64,000 nt of DNA from Magnetococcales bacterium HCHbin5 (GTDB lineage Bacteria > Pseudomonadota > Magnetococcia > Magnetococcales > Magnetaquicoccaceae). The translations under genes were made by a program, and so were the position numbers. The DNA is taken from assembly GCA_002753505.1 (NCBI GenBank), contig PEAG01000006.1, forward strand, positions 18,331-82,330, read 5' to 3'. The notes under the pieces were generated by a model. It was given only the letters and a program-made list of their open reading frames with translations, was not told the origin of the DNA and made no database searches. Shown here piece by piece: positions 7,899-16,749 of this stretch (its first letter is position 1; each line of letters starts with the position of its first letter).

Positions 7899-8501
7899 AT
7901 GCTGCTGCTGATCGATAACTATGACTCGTTCACCTATAACCTGGCCCAGTACCTGGGCGAGCTGGGAGCAGAGGTCCGGGTCCTGCGCAACGACGCAATG
8001 AGCCTGAACGACATCGAACAGATGGCACCCCAACACATTGTCCTCTCCCCCGGACCCGGAACCCCGGATCAGGCCGGAATCACCCTGGCCGTCATCCAAC
8101 ACTTTGCCGGCCGAATCCCCATCCTGGGGGTCTGCCTGGGACACCAGGCCATCGGCCAGGTCTTTGGAGGCGAAGTGGTGCGGGCCCCCAAGGTGATGCA
8201 CGGCAAAACATCCGCCATCCAACACAACAATAACGGGGTCTTCGCCGGCCTGCCCAACCCCCTGACCGCCACCCGCTACCACTCCCTGGTGGTGGATGAA
8301 CGCTCCGTGCCCGACACCTTGACCATCTCCGCCTGGACCCAACCGACCCCGGACTCCGGTCGGTTGATCATGGGACTGCAACACAAATCCCTGGCCGTGC
8401 ATGGGGTGCAGTTTCACCCGGAATCCATCCTGACCGAAAGCGGTCATGCCCTGCTGGCCAACTTTTTATCCATCCGCCACGGCCTTGAGAAAAAACCATG
8501 A
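7899..8501 (+). CDS. trpG: Anthranilate synthase component II (glutamine amidotransferase)
   Basis: This class I glutamine amidotransferase hydrolyses glutamine and passes ammonia to TrpE. The 200-residue protein starts [14 protein letters not shown], has the oxyanion-hole block [12 protein letters not shown], the nucleophile Cys in [12 protein letters not shown], and the His-Glu pair in [13 protein letters not shown]. It is a stand-alone subunit, not fused to TrpD. Its stop overlaps the trpD start (ATGA). It could also serve PabB in folate synthesis, as shared subunits of this type do in some bacteria. Confidence 0.97.
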   Translation: MLLLIDNYDSFTYNLAQYLGELGAEVRVLRNDAMSLNDIEQMAPQHIVLSPGPGTPDQAGITLAVIQHFAGRIPILGVCLGHQAIGQVFGGEVVRAPKVMHGKTSAIQHNNNGVFAGLPNPLTATRYHSLVVDERSVPDTLTISAWTQPTPDSGRLIMGLQHKSLAVHGVQFHPESILTESGHALLANFLSIRHGLEKKP

Positions 8502-9541
8502 CCATCCAAGCCGCCATCCGCCAACTGATCGACGGCCAAAACCTGACCCAGGAGCAGGCCCGCGCCGTCACCGAACAGATCATGTCCGGTCAGGCCACCG
8601 ATGCCCAGATCGGTGCCTACCTGGTCGCCCTGCGCCTGAAAGGCGAAACCGTTGACGAAATCACCGGTGCCGCCCTGGCCATGCGCGCCAAGGCACTCCC
8701 CCTCACCCTGCCCGGCACAACAGCCGTGGATACCTGCGGTACCGGTGGCGATGCCGCCGGTACCTTTAACATATCCACCACCGCCGCCTTCGTGGTGGCC
8801 GCCCAGGGGGTGGTCGTCGCCAAACATGGCAATCGCGCCATCTCCTCCAAAAGCGGTTCCGCCGACCTGCTGCTGGCGTTGGGGGTCAACATCGAGGCAG
8901 AACTGCCGGTGGTGCAACGCTGTCTGACCGAGGTGGGGATCGGCTTTCTCTTTGCCCCCCGCTTTCACAGTGCCATGCGCCATGTCGCCGGACCCCGCCG
9001 GGAGCTGGCTGTTCGCACCCTGTTCAACCTGCTGGGTCCGTTGACCAACCCGGCCAACGCCGCCTTCCAACTGGTGGGACTGTTTGCCGACCATTGGGTC
9101 AAACCCATCGCCCAGGTGCTGGGACGCCTGGGTGTGCAACATGCCCTCGTGGTCCATGGTGCCGACGGCCTCGATGAGATCACCACCACCAGCCATACCA
9201 CTGTGGCCGAACTGGACGAACAGGGTCAGGTCACTACATATACGCTGGAGCCCGAACAGTTCGGCCTGCCCCGCGCCCAACTGGCCGATCTGCAAGGGGG
9301 AGATGCCGCCACCAATGCCACCATCAGCCGCCAGATTCTGGAGGGCGCAAAGGGACCGCAACGGGACATCGTCCTGCTCAACGCGGGAGCCGCCCTCTAC
9401 GCGGCCCGCAAGGCCGATTCCATTGCCAGCGGTATCGAACTGGCCGCAGAAGCCATCGACTCCGGCCGGGCCCGTCGCTGCCTGGAACAGCTCGTCCGCC
9501 TCTCCCATGAACCTTGCCCCGTCGCCCCGACAGCCCCATGA
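8498..9541 (+). CDS. trpD: Anthranilate phosphoribosyltransferase
   Basis: TrpD transfers phosphoribose from PRPP to anthranilate. The 347-residue protein has the family landmarks: helical N-terminal domain ([16 protein letters not shown]), the PRPP-binding [17 protein letters not shown] loop, [19 protein letters not shown], the anthranilate-site region [20 protein letters not shown] and [14 protein letters not shown], and [11 protein letters not shown]. It overlaps both neighbours by ATGA. Everything needed for catalysis seems present. Confidence 0.97.
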   Translation: MTIQAAIRQLIDGQNLTQEQARAVTEQIMSGQATDAQIGAYLVALRLKGETVDEITGAALAMRAKALPLTLPGTTAVDTCGTGGDAAGTFNISTTAAFVVAAQGVVVAKHGNRAISSKSGSADLLLALGVNIEAELPVVQRCLTEVGIGFLFAPRFHSAMRHVAGPRRELAVRTLFNLLGPLTNPANAAFQLVGLFADHWVKPIAQVLGRLGVQHALVVHGADGLDEITTTSHTTVAELDEQGQVTTYTLEPEQFGLPRAQLADLQGGDAATNATISRQILEGAKGPQRDIVLLNAGAALYAARKADSIASGIELAAEAIDSGRARRCLEQLVRLSHEPCPVAPTAP

Positions 9542-10413
9542 GCAGCCAATCGACCCATATCCTGGACCAGATCATGGCCCGCAAGCGGGCTGAGGTGATC
9601 CAGGCTCGCCGGCAAAAGCCGGAGTCGCGCCTGTTGGAAGAGAGCGCGGCTGCCCCCCCGGTGCGAGGCTTTGCCGCCGCTCTGCTGGCCAAGGTTGCAC
9701 AATGCCGCTCAGCTACCGGGGGCGACCCGGCGATTATTGCCGAAATCAAACGGGGCTCCCCCTCCAAAGGACGCATCCACCCCGAACCGCCCACAGCCGA
9801 TGGTACCGGCTTTTCCCCGGCCACCATCGCCCAGGGTTATGCGGAACACGGGGCCACCTGCCTCTCCTGTCTGACCGACCGGGATTTTTTCATGGGGGAT
9901 GATGCCTTTATCGCCGCCATCCGGCAGCAGGTTTCGCTGCCGGTATTGCGAAAAGATTTTTTGTTTGACCCCTATCAGGTGGTGCAATCCAGAGCTTTGG
10001 GGGCCGACGCCATTTTGCTGATTCTGGCTGTCCTGCAACGGGAGCAGTCCCTGGAGCTGGAGGCCGCAGCCCGGGAACTGGGGCTGGATGTGTTGGTGGA
10101 GATCCATGACGAGGCGGAGTTGGAGCGGGCACATGACCTGAAAACCCCACTGTTCGGCATCAACAACCGCAACCTGCAAACCTTTGACACCACCCTGGAG
10201 ACCTCCATTCGCCTGGCTGAACGGATGGAGGCCGGGCGGTTGGTGGTCTCCGAAAGCGGCATCCACACCCCACAGGATATTGCACGCCTGCAAGCAAAGG
10301 AGATCCATGCCTTTCTGATCGGTGAGGCCTTCATGCGGGAACAGGAACCGGGGGCAGCATTGGGAAAAATGTTGACAGCATGCCGACAACAGCGGCAAAA
10401 TTCAGCCGATTAG
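9538..10413 (+). CDS. trpC: Indole-3-glycerol phosphate synthase
   Basis: TrpC closes the indole ring, forming indole-3-glycerol phosphate. The 291-residue TIM barrel shows IAEIKRGSPSKG (catalytic Lys and phosphate site), VLRKDFLFDPYQVVQSRALGA with a catalytic Lys, VEIHDEAELERA, LFGINNRNLQTF and VSESGIHTPQDI. It is slightly longer than usual because of an insertion after SPSKG (about residues 80-92, PEPPTADGTGFSP). The start at 9538 overlaps the trpD stop; a longer in-frame start at 9514 lies within trpD. Confidence 0.96.
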   Translation: MSSQSTHILDQIMARKRAEVIQARRQKPESRLLEESAAAPPVRGFAAALLAKVAQCRSATGGDPAIIAEIKRGSPSKGRIHPEPPTADGTGFSPATIAQGYAEHGATCLSCLTDRDFFMGDDAFIAAIRQQVSLPVLRKDFLFDPYQVVQSRALGADAILLILAVLQREQSLELEAAARELGLDVLVEIHDEAELERAHDLKTPLFGINNRNLQTFDTTLETSIRLAERMEAGRLVVSESGIHTPQDIARLQAKEIHAFLIGEAFMREQEPGAALGKMLTACRQQRQNSAD

Positions 10414-10426
10414 GTCGGGACTGCCC

Positions 10427-11107
10427 ATGAACGCCAGAACCCGGATCAAAGTGTGCGGTATCACCCGGCGGGCCGATGCCGAAGCCGTTGTGGCCGCTGG
10501 CGCGGATGCCCTGGGATTTCTCTTTTATCCCGGCTCACCCCGCTATGTAACGCCCGCCACCGCTGCCGCCATGGCATCGGATCTGCCGCCTTTTTTGACC
10601 CTGATCGGCCTGTTTGTCAATCCCTCCCTTGAGGAGGTTGTGCAGACCCTCGCGATGGGATTTTTAAACGGCGTCCAACTGCACGGGGATGAGTCGCCTG
10701 CCTTTTGCCAACAGCTCCGCAACCAGACCGGCGGCACGCACAGCCCCTCGATTATCAAGGCCATTCGGGTCGCCACCGCCCGGGATCTGCACGACCTCTG
10801 CCAATGGCCGGTGCAGGCCATTTTACTGGACGCCAAGGTGGGAAGCCAGTATGGTGGTACCGGGCAATCGTTTGACTGGTCGCTGTTGCAGCCGTGGCCG
10901 CGTCTGTTTCCAACCAGAACCGCCCCACTGCCCCTGATTCTGGCCGGGGGATTGACACCAGACTCGGTGGCAACAGCCGTGCAGCAGGTACAACCCGATG
11001 CGGTGGATGTCTCCAGCGGGGTGGAAACCGCGCCCGGCATCAAATCGGCGGATAAAATCCGACACTTTATTCAACAAGTCCGGCAGGCTGATCAGGCGCG
11101 GGCGTGA
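10427..11107 (+). CDS. trpF: Phosphoribosylanthranilate isomerase
   Basis: TrpF isomerises phosphoribosylanthranilate in the tryptophan pathway. The 226-residue TIM-barrel protein begins IKVCGITRRADAEAV with the catalytic Cys, continues with ALGFLFYPGSPRYV, LIGLFVNPSLEEV, GVQLHGDESPAFC, and the catalytic Asp in ILLDAKVGSQYGGTGQSFDW, and ends LAGGLTPDSV...VDVSSGVETAPGIK. It is separate from trpC, as in alphaproteobacteria. In that group trpB and trpA usually follow, but here accD comes next. Confidence 0.96.
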   Translation: MNARTRIKVCGITRRADAEAVVAAGADALGFLFYPGSPRYVTPATAAAMASDLPPFLTLIGLFVNPSLEEVVQTLAMGFLNGVQLHGDESPAFCQQLRNQTGGTHSPSIIKAIRVATARDLHDLCQWPVQAILLDAKVGSQYGGTGQSFDWSLLQPWPRLFPTRTAPLPLILAGGLTPDSVATAVQQVQPDAVDVSSGVETAPGIKSADKIRHFIQQVRQADQARA

Positions 11108-11167
11108 CGCGCCGACGGTACCGGATTTATCCAGTCTGAGCGTGCAAGAGGAAAAAAGAGGCAACAG

Positions 11168-12118
11168 ATGATTAAACGGGACAATGACATTAACGAGCGG
11201 TTGGGGCTCTCCATCAACTGGCTGACCAATATTATCAAGCCCAGGATCAAGGAGAATGTCCGGCGCACCCAGACCACGCCAGAGGGGTTATGGGTCAAAT
11301 GCGACCCTTGCGGCAAGATGCTTTTCCAGACCGAACTGACCCGCAATCTGGATGTCTGCCCCCATTGCCAGCACCATTTTCGGATTTCCGGCAGTCGACG
11401 CATCGATATTACCCTGGACGAAGAGGGCAGGCAGGAGCTGTTCAGTGGCCTGCATCCCAGTGACCCGTTGCGTTTCAAGGATGTCAAGCGGTACCGGGAT
11501 CGGATTCGCGATGCCCAAAAAGAGACCGGGGCCAACGATGCGGTGCGGGTATACAAGGGCTTTATCAAGGGGTTGCCGGTCGTGGTCTCCGCCTTTGAGT
11601 TTAATTTTCTGGGAGGCTCCATGGGGTCGGTGGCCGGTGCCAAGGTGGCACAGGGTGCGTTGGCAGCGGTGGAGGAAAAGTGTGGTTATGTGGTCTTTGC
11701 CACTTCCGGTGGGGCGCGGATGCAGGAGGGTATTTTATCCCTGATGCAGATGGCCAAGACATCGGCCGCCCTGACCAAGCTGGATGAGGCCCGGTTGCCT
11801 TTCATCTCTGTCCTGGCCGACCCGACCACCGGTGGCGTCACCGCCTCCTTTGCCATGTTGGGGGATGTGATCCTGGCGGAGCCCAATGCGCTGATCTGTT
11901 TTGCCGGTCCGCGGGTGATCGAGCAGACCGTGCGGGAGGTGTTGCCCGAAGGGTTTCAACGCAGCGAATATCTGTTGGAACACGGTTTTCTGGATCTGAT
12001 CTGCTCCCGTCGTGACATGCGTGACACCTTGGCGGAGCTGCTCTCCCGGTTGACGAAGGTACCGTTGGCCCCCTCCCCGGATGCGGTGGAAACGCTCTCC
12101 CATGCAGCGGCCCTCTGA
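11168..12118 (+). CDS. accD: Acetyl-CoA carboxylase carboxyltransferase subunit beta
   Basis: AccD carries the zinc-ribbon half of the carboxyltransferase that makes malonyl-CoA for fatty acid synthesis. The 316 residues include the four zinc ligands Cys45, Cys48, Cys64 and Cys67 (KCDPCGK and VCPHCQHHF), the crotonase-like core (FEFNFLGGSMGSVAGAK, TSGGARMQEGILSLMQMAKT, VLADPTTGGVTASFAMLGD) and FAGPRVIEQTVRE. The N-terminus has about 15 residues more than many AccD proteins before NWLTNIIKPRIKE. It is followed by folC. Confidence 0.96.
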   Translation: MIKRDNDINERLGLSINWLTNIIKPRIKENVRRTQTTPEGLWVKCDPCGKMLFQTELTRNLDVCPHCQHHFRISGSRRIDITLDEEGRQELFSGLHPSDPLRFKDVKRYRDRIRDAQKETGANDAVRVYKGFIKGLPVVVSAFEFNFLGGSMGSVAGAKVAQGALAAVEEKCGYVVFATSGGARMQEGILSLMQMAKTSAALTKLDEARLPFISVLADPTTGGVTASFAMLGDVILAEPNALICFAGPRVIEQTVREVLPEGFQRSEYLLEHGFLDLICSRRDMRDTLAELLSRLTKVPLAPSPDAVETLSHAAAL

Positions 12119-12162
12119 TCCCGCGTGAGCGGAATCCGTCCGATGGTTGCCCCGATTCCGGC

Positions 12163-13500
12163 TTGTCGTCTGTGAGCCTCTCTTCCTCCCTGGCCGCCTT
12201 GTTGGACCGGGCCTCCCGGCAATCCGCCCAGCCGATCCAGCTGGGGTTGGAGCGGGTGGCGGATTTGTTGCAGGCTTTGGACAACCCCCATCACACCTTG
12301 GACAGTGTTCATGTGGCGGGTACCAATGGCAAAGGTTCCATTCTGGCCATGCTGGCCGCCATCCTGGCACAGGCGGGATACCGGGTTGGTCTGTATACCT
12401 CGCCCCATTTGTCCCGCGTCAATGAGCGTATTTGCGTGGATGGGCAGCCCATTGCCGATCAAGAGTTGGCTGACCGTCTGACCGAGGTGTTGGCCATCAG
12501 TGCCGGTCGTTCCATCACCTTTTTTGAGCTGTTGACAGCGGTCGCATTGCGGCATTTTTTTCTCCAGGGGTTTGGCCGGAGCGGGCGAACGCGACCGGCT
12601 ATTGTGTTGCTGGAGACCGGTCTGGGGGGACGGTTGGATGCCACCAACAGTGTGCAGCCTCTGGTCTCGGTTGTCAGCTCCATCGCTCTGGATCATACAG
12701 AATATTTGGGCACCACGTTGGCCGCCATTGCGGCGGAAAAGGCGGGTATTTTTAAAACCGCCATCCCGGCGGTGGCTGCGGCCGCTGTGCCTGAGGTGGA
12801 GCAGGTTTTGCGGGCTCAGGCCCGTCGAATGGGCACCCCTTTGGCCATCCTCGGCCAGGATTTTACCGTTCACGCTGCGCCGGGAGAGGCAACGTGGCTG
12901 TTTCAGGAGGGAACGGAGCGGTACCGTTTGCCCATGCCTGCCCTTTTGGGTCATCACCAGTTGGAAAATGCTGCCCTTGCCATTGCCGCCATCCGCCGTT
13001 TGCAGGCAGCGGGTTGGCCTGTCTCTCAGTTGGCCATGGAGGCAGGGATGCGACAGGCCTCCTGGCCGGGACGGTTGGAACGGTTACCGGCTCCCCCCTC
13101 TTTCGGGCAGGCTCCGACCATCCTGTTGGATGGTGCCCACAATCCTGCCGGTTGTCAGGCTCTGGCGCACGCCTTATCCACCACGAAAGCACAGGGTTTT
13201 GATCCCACGCTGTTGATCTTTTCTGCTTTGCAGGACAAGCAGGTGGAGGCGATGATCTCGCTGCTTGTTCCGCATGTGGAGCGGGTTTGGACGGTACAGG
13301 TGGGGGGGGAGCGGGGTCGATCCAGCGCGTCGTTGGCTGCTTTGTGGCGTGATGCAGGTCGTCCGGCCCAGAGTTGTTTCACCCCGATGGAGGCACTGAC
13401 CGCGGCCTGTGCTGCCTGTCCACCGGCAGGACAGGTGGTTGTTTGTGGTTCCCTCTACCTGGTGGGAAGCATACGGGAAATTTTGCGCCCCATTTTTTGA
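12163..13500 (+). CDS. folC: Dihydrofolate/folylpolyglutamate synthase
   Basis: FolC adds glutamate to dihydropteroate and to folates. The 445-residue Mur-ligase-type protein has the ATP loop VAGTNGKGSILAM, LYTSPHLSRVNERI, ETGLGGRLDATN, SIALDHTEYLG with a conserved His, KAGIFK, the linker HHQLENAALAIAA and a C-terminal domain with ILLDGAHNPAGCQAL. No ATG fits; the start is probably TTG at 12163, or GTG at 12172. It lies 44 bases after accD, the conserved alphaproteobacterial order. A long T-run just past the stop leads into a structured repeat. Confidence 0.94.
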   Translation: MSSVSLSSSLAALLDRASRQSAQPIQLGLERVADLLQALDNPHHTLDSVHVAGTNGKGSILAMLAAILAQAGYRVGLYTSPHLSRVNERICVDGQPIADQELADRLTEVLAISAGRSITFFELLTAVALRHFFLQGFGRSGRTRPAIVLLETGLGGRLDATNSVQPLVSVVSSIALDHTEYLGTTLAAIAAEKAGIFKTAIPAVAAAAVPEVEQVLRAQARRMGTPLAILGQDFTVHAAPGEATWLFQEGTERYRLPMPALLGHHQLENAALAIAAIRRLQAAGWPVSQLAMEAGMRQASWPGRLERLPAPPSFGQAPTILLDGAHNPAGCQALAHALSTTKAQGFDPTLLIFSALQDKQVEAMISLLVPHVERVWTVQVGGERGRSSASLAALWRDAGRPAQSCFTPMEALTAACAACPPAGQVVVCGSLYLVGSIREILRPIF

Positions 13501-13511
13501 TTTTTTTTTTT

Positions 13512-13689
13512 TTTAAACAATTGCAGGGGTCCGGGGACCGTCACGGTCCCCGGTGGGGTGCAGGGGCAAAGCCCCTGCATGCAAGGGCGCGCTTTCACCG
13601 AAGCCCATTTGCTGCGCAAATGGGCGCAGCGCGCCCAAAACGCCCCGCAGGGGCACTGCTGGAGGGCGGCAGCCCGACCGAGAGCTGGC
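13512..13689 (+). repeat. Structured repeat element, copy 1
   Basis: This multi-hairpin element starts TTTAAACAATTGCAGGGGTC directly after folC. It holds a perfect 10-bp hairpin (CCGGGGACCG/CGGTCCCCGG, 13531-13553), an 8-bp hairpin (GCAGGGGC/GCCCCTGC, 13560-13578), a nested pair made of an outer stem GGGCGCGCT/AGCGCGCCC (13585-13593 with 13628-13636) and an inner stem GCCCATTTGC/GCAAATGGGC (13603-13625), then GCCCC/GGGGC and GGGC/GCCC hairpins. It is the same orientation as folC and may also end folC transcription. Confidence 0.85.
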
Positions 13690-13819
13690 AAAAGGTCACT
13701 TGGCTTGGAAAAAAAACCGTTCCTGGCCTTATATCAAACAAAAAACGTAATACAATAAAGCGTACTGTCCGAACCTTCTGCTTTTTTATCCAAACATTTT
13801 TCATAACATAACCGTGCGA

Positions 13820-13986
13820 GTCGGGCTGCCGCCCTCCCAGGGTCGCCCCTGCGGGGCGGTTTTGTGCGCGTTGCGCAAATTTTCTGCGAAAATTTGCTTT
13901 GGGAAAACGCGCAGTTCACGCAGGGGCTCCGCCCCTGCACCCCGCCGGGGACCGTGACGGTCCCCGGACCCCTGCAATCGTTTAAA
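13820..13986 (-). repeat. Structured repeat element, copy 2, inverted
   Basis: Read on the minus strand, this matches copy 1 in the same order: CCGGGGACCG hairpin (13945-13967), GCAGGGGC/GCCCCTGC type hairpin (13920-13938), outer stem TGCGCGTT/AACGCGCA (13865-13872 with 13906-13913), inner stem GCAAATTTTC/GAAAATTTGC (13875-13897), and the final GGGCGGCAGCCCG. The two nested stems differ from copy 1 on both arms while still pairing, so structure is kept as sequence drifts. It lies downstream of the minus-strand deaminase gene, in that gene's orientation. Confidence 0.85.
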
Positions 13987-14017
13987 GAAAGACCGCAATC
14001 CTGTTAGCGTACATGGG

Positions 14018-14062
14018 GCTGCCGGGGACCGTGACGGTCCTCAGACCCTGGCAATCGTTCTA
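14018..14062 (-). repeat. Structured repeat element, partial copy 3
   Basis: The minus strand carries only the leading part of the element, ending with ACGATTGCCAGGGTCTGAGG and the GACCGTCACGGTC hairpin core, with two mismatches to the other copies. It sits 30 bases past the stop of the deaminase gene and may terminate its transcript. Confidence 0.65.
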
Positions 14063-14091
14063 AAAGATTTAAGAAAGCGGGTATGGCCCCG

Positions 14092-15351
14092 CTATGACGC
14101 ACACAGACGCTTGGCCCGAACCCTGACCTCGTGGCAAATCTCTTCTTCAGCCTCCACATGCCGGTTGTGCATCAAAACCCGTCCATCCACCACCACTGTA
14201 TCCACCACATGACCCGTTGCGGCATAGACCGTGTTGGAGATCAAATGATGGGTCGGCGTCACCTCCGGCAGGGTGTGGCGCAGCAAGATAAAATCAGCCT
14301 TTTCTCCTACCGCCAACCGACCGCTCTGACCAAAAATGGGTGCCCTGCAACCGGTCGCAATGGCCCAGGCCTCCTCAGCCGGCAAGACGGTGGGATCCTG
14401 GTCGGCATGCTTCTGCAACAGGGAAAACAGTTTCATGTTCTGAAACATGTCCAGCGTATTGTTGGAAGCAGCCCCATCGGTGCCCAGGGCGATGGGAATC
14501 TGCCGATCGGCCGCCTGCCGATAGGGAAACACCCCACCCACCGCCAATTTCATGTTGGAAACCGGATTGGTCACAATCGTGGCACCCTGTCGGGCAATCA
14601 GGTCCAACTCGGCCGCATCCAGATGAACCCCATGGGCCAACAGTATGTTGGGATGCAACAGACCCAACCGGTCCAGATAAAACGCAGGCCGCAGACCATG
14701 CGCCTGTACACACTGCTCCACCTCATGCAAGGTCTCGGACAGATGAATGTGGACCACCAGATCATGGCGGGCCGCAAAATCACCAACCCAACGCAGACTG
14801 CTGCCACTGACCGTATAGATGGCATGCGGCGTCAGGGTGAAACGGACCCGATCAGAGTAACCCTTGGCCTCTTCACACAATTTTTCAGCCTGATACTGAC
14901 ACTGCCTGGCCTGCTCTTCACCCGCCACGTCAATCAGAACCGCCCCCAGACCGGCCCGGATGCCACTCGCCTCCACCGCACGGGCCATGCCGTGAAAATG
15001 CCAGTACATATCCTCAAAATAGAGCGTACCGGACCGAATCATCTCCAGACAGGCCAGACGGGTGCCCCAATAGACATCCTCCTCGCTCAAACGGGCCTCT
15101 GCGGGCCAAATGCGGGTTTGCAGCCACTCCATCAGGGGCATGTCATCTCCAAACCCCCGGAACAGGGTCATGGCAGCATGGCTGTGACCGTTGACAAATC
15201 CGGGAACTATCGCCATCCCCTGGGCATCCAACCGCTCTCCATCCGGGGGAGGGAGCAGATCAGCCCCCATGGCAACAATACGGCCCGCTTCCACCTGCAT
15301 CCGTATCAACCCCTGACCGGGCAGCCAAGCATTCTCAATAGTCAATGTCAT
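14092..15351 (-). CDS. mtaD: 5'-methylthioadenosine / S-adenosylhomocysteine deaminase
   Basis: This amidohydrolase of the TRZ/ATZ group deaminates methylthioadenosine to methylthioinosine. The 419 residues contain the metal-binding HSHAAMT near residue 58, HIHLSETLHE, LLAHGVHLD, NPVSNMKL and ALGTDGAASNNTLDM, which together form the metal and substrate site of MtaD-like enzymes, and a C-terminal composite beta domain (GEKADFILL). It overlaps the upstream phosphorylase gene by four bases (15348-15351), so the two are co-translated. The pairing with a nucleoside phosphorylase supports methylthioadenosine as the substrate and makes other amidohydrolase substrates less likely. Confidence 0.88.
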   Translation of the reverse strand: MTLTIENAWLPGQGLIRMQVEAGRIVAMGADLLPPPDGERLDAQGMAIVPGFVNGHSHAAMTLFRGFGDDMPLMEWLQTRIWPAEARLSEEDVYWGTRLACLEMIRSGTLYFEDMYWHFHGMARAVEASGIRAGLGAVLIDVAGEEQARQCQYQAEKLCEEAKGYSDRVRFTLTPHAIYTVSGSSLRWVGDFAARHDLVVHIHLSETLHEVEQCVQAHGLRPAFYLDRLGLLHPNILLAHGVHLDAAELDLIARQGATIVTNPVSNMKLAVGGVFPYRQAADRQIPIALGTDGAASNNTLDMFQNMKLFSLLQKHADQDPTVLPAEEAWAIATGCRAPIFGQSGRLAVGEKADFILLRHTLPEVTPTHHLISNTVYAATGHVVDTVVVDGRVLMHNRHVEAEEEICHEVRVRAKRLCAS

Positions 15352-16064
15352 AAGAGGACCGCCTTGCTTAACACGTGAATGGTTTGTAACAACCGTGCTT
15401 CGTTGGCATGAACCTGTGCCTTGAACGACTCGTAAGAGAGGGGTTTGGCCTCAATACCGTTGGCAAAATTGTCCACCATGCACAAAGCCGCATAGGGAAG
15501 AGACAACTCGGCCGCCAAAATGGTCTCCGACGCGATGGTCATGCCCACCACATGGACATGCGGGGCAAGAATGCGTATCTCGGCGGGGGTCTCAAAGCGG
15601 GGACCAGTAGTCTGCCAATAGACTCCATGGGTGCGCGGCATGGGCAAACCGCTCTGCTGCCAGAGATCCAGCAGCCGGTTGCGCCACTCCGGGTGAAAAC
15701 CCGGTGCCAGATGGCCTCGCTGGTCATCAAAAAAAGAGAGGCTCAAATGGGGGGCATAAAAATCATCGGGCACCACCACTGTGCCGGGTGGCAAATCAAG
15801 ACGCAGGCTGCCCACCGACCCAATCGCCAAAACAGCCTCAGCCCCGGCCTGCTGGAGGGCATAGATATGGGCATGATGGTTGATGCGGTGCGGTGGCGTA
15901 TACCGCTCCAATCCGTGCCGTTGCAAAAACAGCACGCCCTCCTGCTCCAACAGGGTCACAGGACCATAAGGGGTCACCACAGGCAACGGATCAGCCTGGC
16001 TGAACTGGGCCGATCCCAACAGGCTTGTGCCACCAATAATCGCCAAACGCAAAGGTTTTGCCAT
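15348..16064 (-). CDS. S-methyl-5'-thioinosine (or -adenosine) phosphorylase
   Basis: This PNP/MTAP-family enzyme cleaves a methylthio-nucleoside with phosphate, giving a base and methylthioribose 1-phosphate. Its 238 residues show IIGGTSLLG, the phosphate-site RHG, NHHAHIYALQQAGAE, AIGSVGSL, YWQTTGPRFETPAEIR, VGMTIASE and MVDNFANGI. Human-type MTAP has a different end motif, and the adjacent deaminase would supply methylthioinosine, so a thioinosine phosphorylase is the better guess. It is about 6 bases downstream of bamE and overlaps mtaD, all on one strand. Confidence 0.85.
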   Translation of the reverse strand: MAKPLRLAIIGGTSLLGSAQFSQADPLPVVTPYGPVTLLEQEGVLFLQRHGLERYTPPHRINHHAHIYALQQAGAEAVLAIGSVGSLRLDLPPGTVVVPDDFYAPHLSLSFFDDQRGHLAPGFHPEWRNRLLDLWQQSGLPMPRTHGVYWQTTGPRFETPAEIRILAPHVHVVGMTIASETILAAELSLPYAALCMVDNFANGIEAKPLSYESFKAQVHANEARLLQTIHVLSKAVLL

Positions 16065-16070
16065 GCCTCC

Positions 16071-16631
16071 TCACTCCTTGCCGGAGGACCAGAACCGCCA
16101 CCAGGGGTTGGTCACAGGGCGGTTTTCAGAGGCCGCTCCCTGGGCATTGGAGGCGGAACGGCTATCCTCTTCCGTCGGGCTCTCCCGTTCAGCCAGGCGG
16201 CCATCAGTGGCCGGCTGCGCATACTCTCCACCCCAGAACCATCTGAACCAGTTTGGGCTGTTTTTGGCCGACGGCAAGGATTTTGGATCCAGCAACTCAT
16301 CGTCAAAATTGTGCTGGATGTCACTGACTACGCCCCGCTGGTCAAAGGTGATCTCGACCCGATTGATGACCCGGGCAAAGGTGCGTTGCACATTTTTGTA
16401 CTGGCGATCCTGTACATAAGACCACCGATCTCTCCGAAAGCTGTTGACAAACGTCGGTACCCCCAGCAGATCCTTCACCTGTGCCCGCGTCGTCTGGCCC
16501 ACTTTGATCTGGGCCACACTTTTGGGATTTAGAATGGTGCCTTTCTCATGTATAGTCGCTTGGCAGGCAGTCAGAGCAAGGGCGACAGGCAGTAGAATGG
16601 CCAGCAAAATGATGTGGGTCAATCGGACCAT
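16071..16631 (-). CDS. bamE: Outer membrane assembly lipoprotein BamE (SmpA/OmlA)
   Basis: This small lipoprotein of the BAM complex helps insert beta-barrel proteins into the outer membrane. It has a signal peptide with lipobox LTAC (lipidated Cys23), then the BamE fold at about 35-110 with IKVGQTTRAQVKDLLGVPTF, a YVQDRQYKN strand and VEITFDQRGVVSDI. The 186-residue protein has a C-terminal extension (about 120-186) that is Trp-, Ser- and Glu-rich and not part of the domain. The start at 16631 is chosen because it leads straight into the signal peptide. It is divergent from the cytochrome chaperone gene. Confidence 0.92.
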   Translation of the reverse strand: MVRLTHIILLAILLPVALALTACQATIHEKGTILNPKSVAQIKVGQTTRAQVKDLLGVPTFVNSFRRDRWSYVQDRQYKNVQRTFARVINRVEITFDQRGVVSDIQHNFDDELLDPKSLPSAKNSPNWFRWFWGGEYAQPATDGRLAERESPTEEDSRSASNAQGAASENRPVTNPWWRFWSSGKE

Positions 16632-16749
16632 GCGGGTTCCATGTGTGCTAGAGTAGTGATCCGGCACCCTGCATTGACAGGATGCCCTCCGTTACGTCAG
16701 CTTGTTCTGTACCTATGATAACCTTTGAAAGGGCGAGAGCAAAGTTTCC

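Noticed and set aside
12143..12175. ATG at 12143 as the folC start
   Set aside because: It is out of frame with folC and runs into a stop within eleven codons; TTG 12163 or GTG 12172 is needed.
13501..14091. CRISPR array
   Set aside because: The repeats are palindromic, inverted relative to each other and few, with no regular spacers. No cas gene is in the window.
15408..16532. Plus-strand open frame of about 374 codons opposite the phosphorylase and bamE genes
   Set aside because: It has no family-like content and spans two well-supported minus-strand genes.
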